Assembly (NCBI GenBank): GCA_000711775.1
Contig: ARYC01017763.1
Span: 26,695 to 90,694 of the forward strand
Length of the DNA stretch: 64,000 bases
Reading direction: 5' to 3'
Source of the DNA: Oxytricha trifallax
Lineage: Eukaryota > Ciliophora > Spirotrichea > Sporadotrichida > Oxytrichidae
A program made the translations under genes and the position numbers. The notes beneath the pieces were generated by a model that worked only from the letters and a program-made list of their open reading frames with translations, had not been told where the DNA came from and ran no database searches. Shown here in pieces: positions 62,601 through 64,000 of the stretch (the stretch's first letter is position 1; each line of letters starts with the position of its first letter).

Positions 62601-64000
62601 CTCAAACCATTTAAACTTGTTTAGAATTGTTCATTACACACATTGTAATTAGTCTGAAAACACAATTTAAATTGGTCACTGATGTTACATTTAAAAGTAA
62701 CAAAATGATTACCTTTAATTTAAGAGACGATTAGATACATTATTTTTTATATTTCAATATATACTTTATGAAAGTCACAAATCGGAGGGAGAATAAACTC
62801 AAGTGAATTCAAAAGTATTCTACTATTGCTTGTTACAGATTTCTTTATTATAAGCTCGCAAGATTATTCACTTTGCATTTGACGATGACACAGAACACTT
62901 GAAAATGGTTTAAATTAAATTTTAGACAATTCAAAACATTTCATTTTAAAGTTCCACACAAAGAAATTGTTCATTTTCAAAGCCCTCATGGAGACAATGC
63001 TCTCAAACCGTTTAAAGATGTTTAGAATTGTTCACCACACACATTGAAATTAGTCTGAAAACACAATTTAAATTGGTCACTGATGTTACATTTAAAAGTA
63101 ACAAAATGATTACCTTTAATTTAAGAGACGATTAGATACATTATTTTTTATATTTCAATATATACTTTATGAAAGTCACAAATCGGAGGGAGAATAAACT
63201 CAAGTGAATTCAAAAGTATTCTACTATTGCTTGTTACAGATTTCTTTATTATAAGCTCGCAAGATTATTCACTTTGCATTTGACGATGACACAGAACACT
63301 TGAAAATGGTTTAAATTAAATTTTAGAGAATTCAAAACATTTCATTTTAAAGTTCCACACAAAGAAATTGTTCATTTCCAAAGCCCTCATGGAGGCAAAG
63401 CTCTCAAACCATTTAAAGATGTTTAGAATTGTTCACCACACACATTGAAATTAGTCTGAAAACACAATTTAAAATGGTCACTGATGTTACATCTAAAAGT
63501 AACAAAATGATTACCTTAAATTTAAGAGACGATAAGATACATAATATTTTATATTTCAATATATACTTTATGAAAGTCACAAATCGGAGGGAGAATAAAC
63601 TCATGTGAATTCAAAAGTAATCTACTATTGCATGTTACAGTTTTCTTTATTATAAGCTCGCAAGATTATTCACTTTGCATTTGATGATGACACAGAACAT
63701 TTGAAAATAGTTTAAATTAAATTTTAGACAATTCAAAACATTTCATTTTAAAGTACCACACAAAGAAATTGTTCATTTCCAAAGCCCTCATGGAGGCAAT
63801 GCTTTCAAACCTTTTAAAAATTTTTAGAATTATTCATCACACACATTGAAATTTGTCTGAAAACAAAATTTAAAATGGTTACTGATGTTACATCTACAAG
63901 TAACAAAATGATTACCTTTAATTTAAGAGACGATTAGATACATAATATTTTATACTTCAATATATACTTTATGAAAGTCACAAATCGGAGGGAGAATAAA
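35627..64000 (+). repeat. Satellite array, main part (unit about 395 bp)
   Basis: About 72 further head-to-tail monomers, all in the same direction as the left part, running off the window. The interrupted unit resumes at GGTAATCTCTCTCAAAC. Roughly 235 bp of each monomer (from TTTAAGAGACGATTAGATAC through the GAATTC to TTTAGACAAT) hardly varies. The remaining 160 bp (around CCCTCATGGAGGCAATGCTC) carries most substitutions and indels. Variant types recur both next to each other and kilobases apart. Short open frames inside monomers are not treated as genes. Confidence 0.95.

Noticed and set aside
31104..64000. CRISPR array
   Set aside because: The repeated unit is 395 bp with no unique spacers, the host is eukaryotic and no cas-like gene is present.

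Overview
The window looks like germline (micronuclear) DNA of a spirotrich ciliate of the Oxytricha/Stylonychia type. Four things point there. (1) It is very AT-rich. (2) The convincing reading frames only work if TAA and TAG are read as Gln and TGA is the stop. (3) A 2.05 kb element at 33573-35626 ends on both sides in the 17-mer CAAAACCCCAAAACCCC, the C4A4 telomere-repeat terminus known from the telomere-bearing (TBE) transposons of Oxytricha. (4) Half the window is a tandem satellite with a unit near 395 bp; germline-limited satellites of about that size are known from Oxytricha. The species cannot be fixed from this sequence alone.

Layout. Positions 1-31.1 kb are AT-rich, gene-poor DNA with islands of coding-like, less AT-rich sequence on both strands. 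Most islands are broken by in-frame TGA codons or 1-nt frame changes, so they read as decayed germline-limited genes or transposon genes. The best-supported unit is a 2.28 kb element (6157-8438) with about 430-bp terminal inverted repeats. It encodes, on the minus strand, a Rep-like superfamily 3 (SF3) helicase with Walker A, Walker B and motif C visible, and its repeats carry clustered ACTTGACA iterons. Other islands include a C2H2 zinc-finger-type broken gene (21301-22321), a 440-codon open frame (14710-16029), a 165-codon frame (10738-11235), a cluster on the minus strand at 17.6-19.5 kb and a cluster at 24.2-26.1 kb.

From about 31.1 kb to the end the window is one satellite array (about 78 head-to-tail monomers, all in the same direction), interrupted once by the foldback element with telomere-like ends. 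The array abuts a coding-like island at its left edge and runs off the right edge of the window.

How things fit together: in such ciliates satellites, TBE-like transposons and most of this spacer DNA are removed when the somatic nucleus forms. The window is consistent with purely germline-limited DNA; no macronuclear-destined segment could be proven. No homology search was possible. With only one stop codon in AT-rich DNA, open frames of 200 codons arise by chance, so gene calls resting on openness alone carry low confidence. Both strands are often open, and strand choices were made on residue composition.
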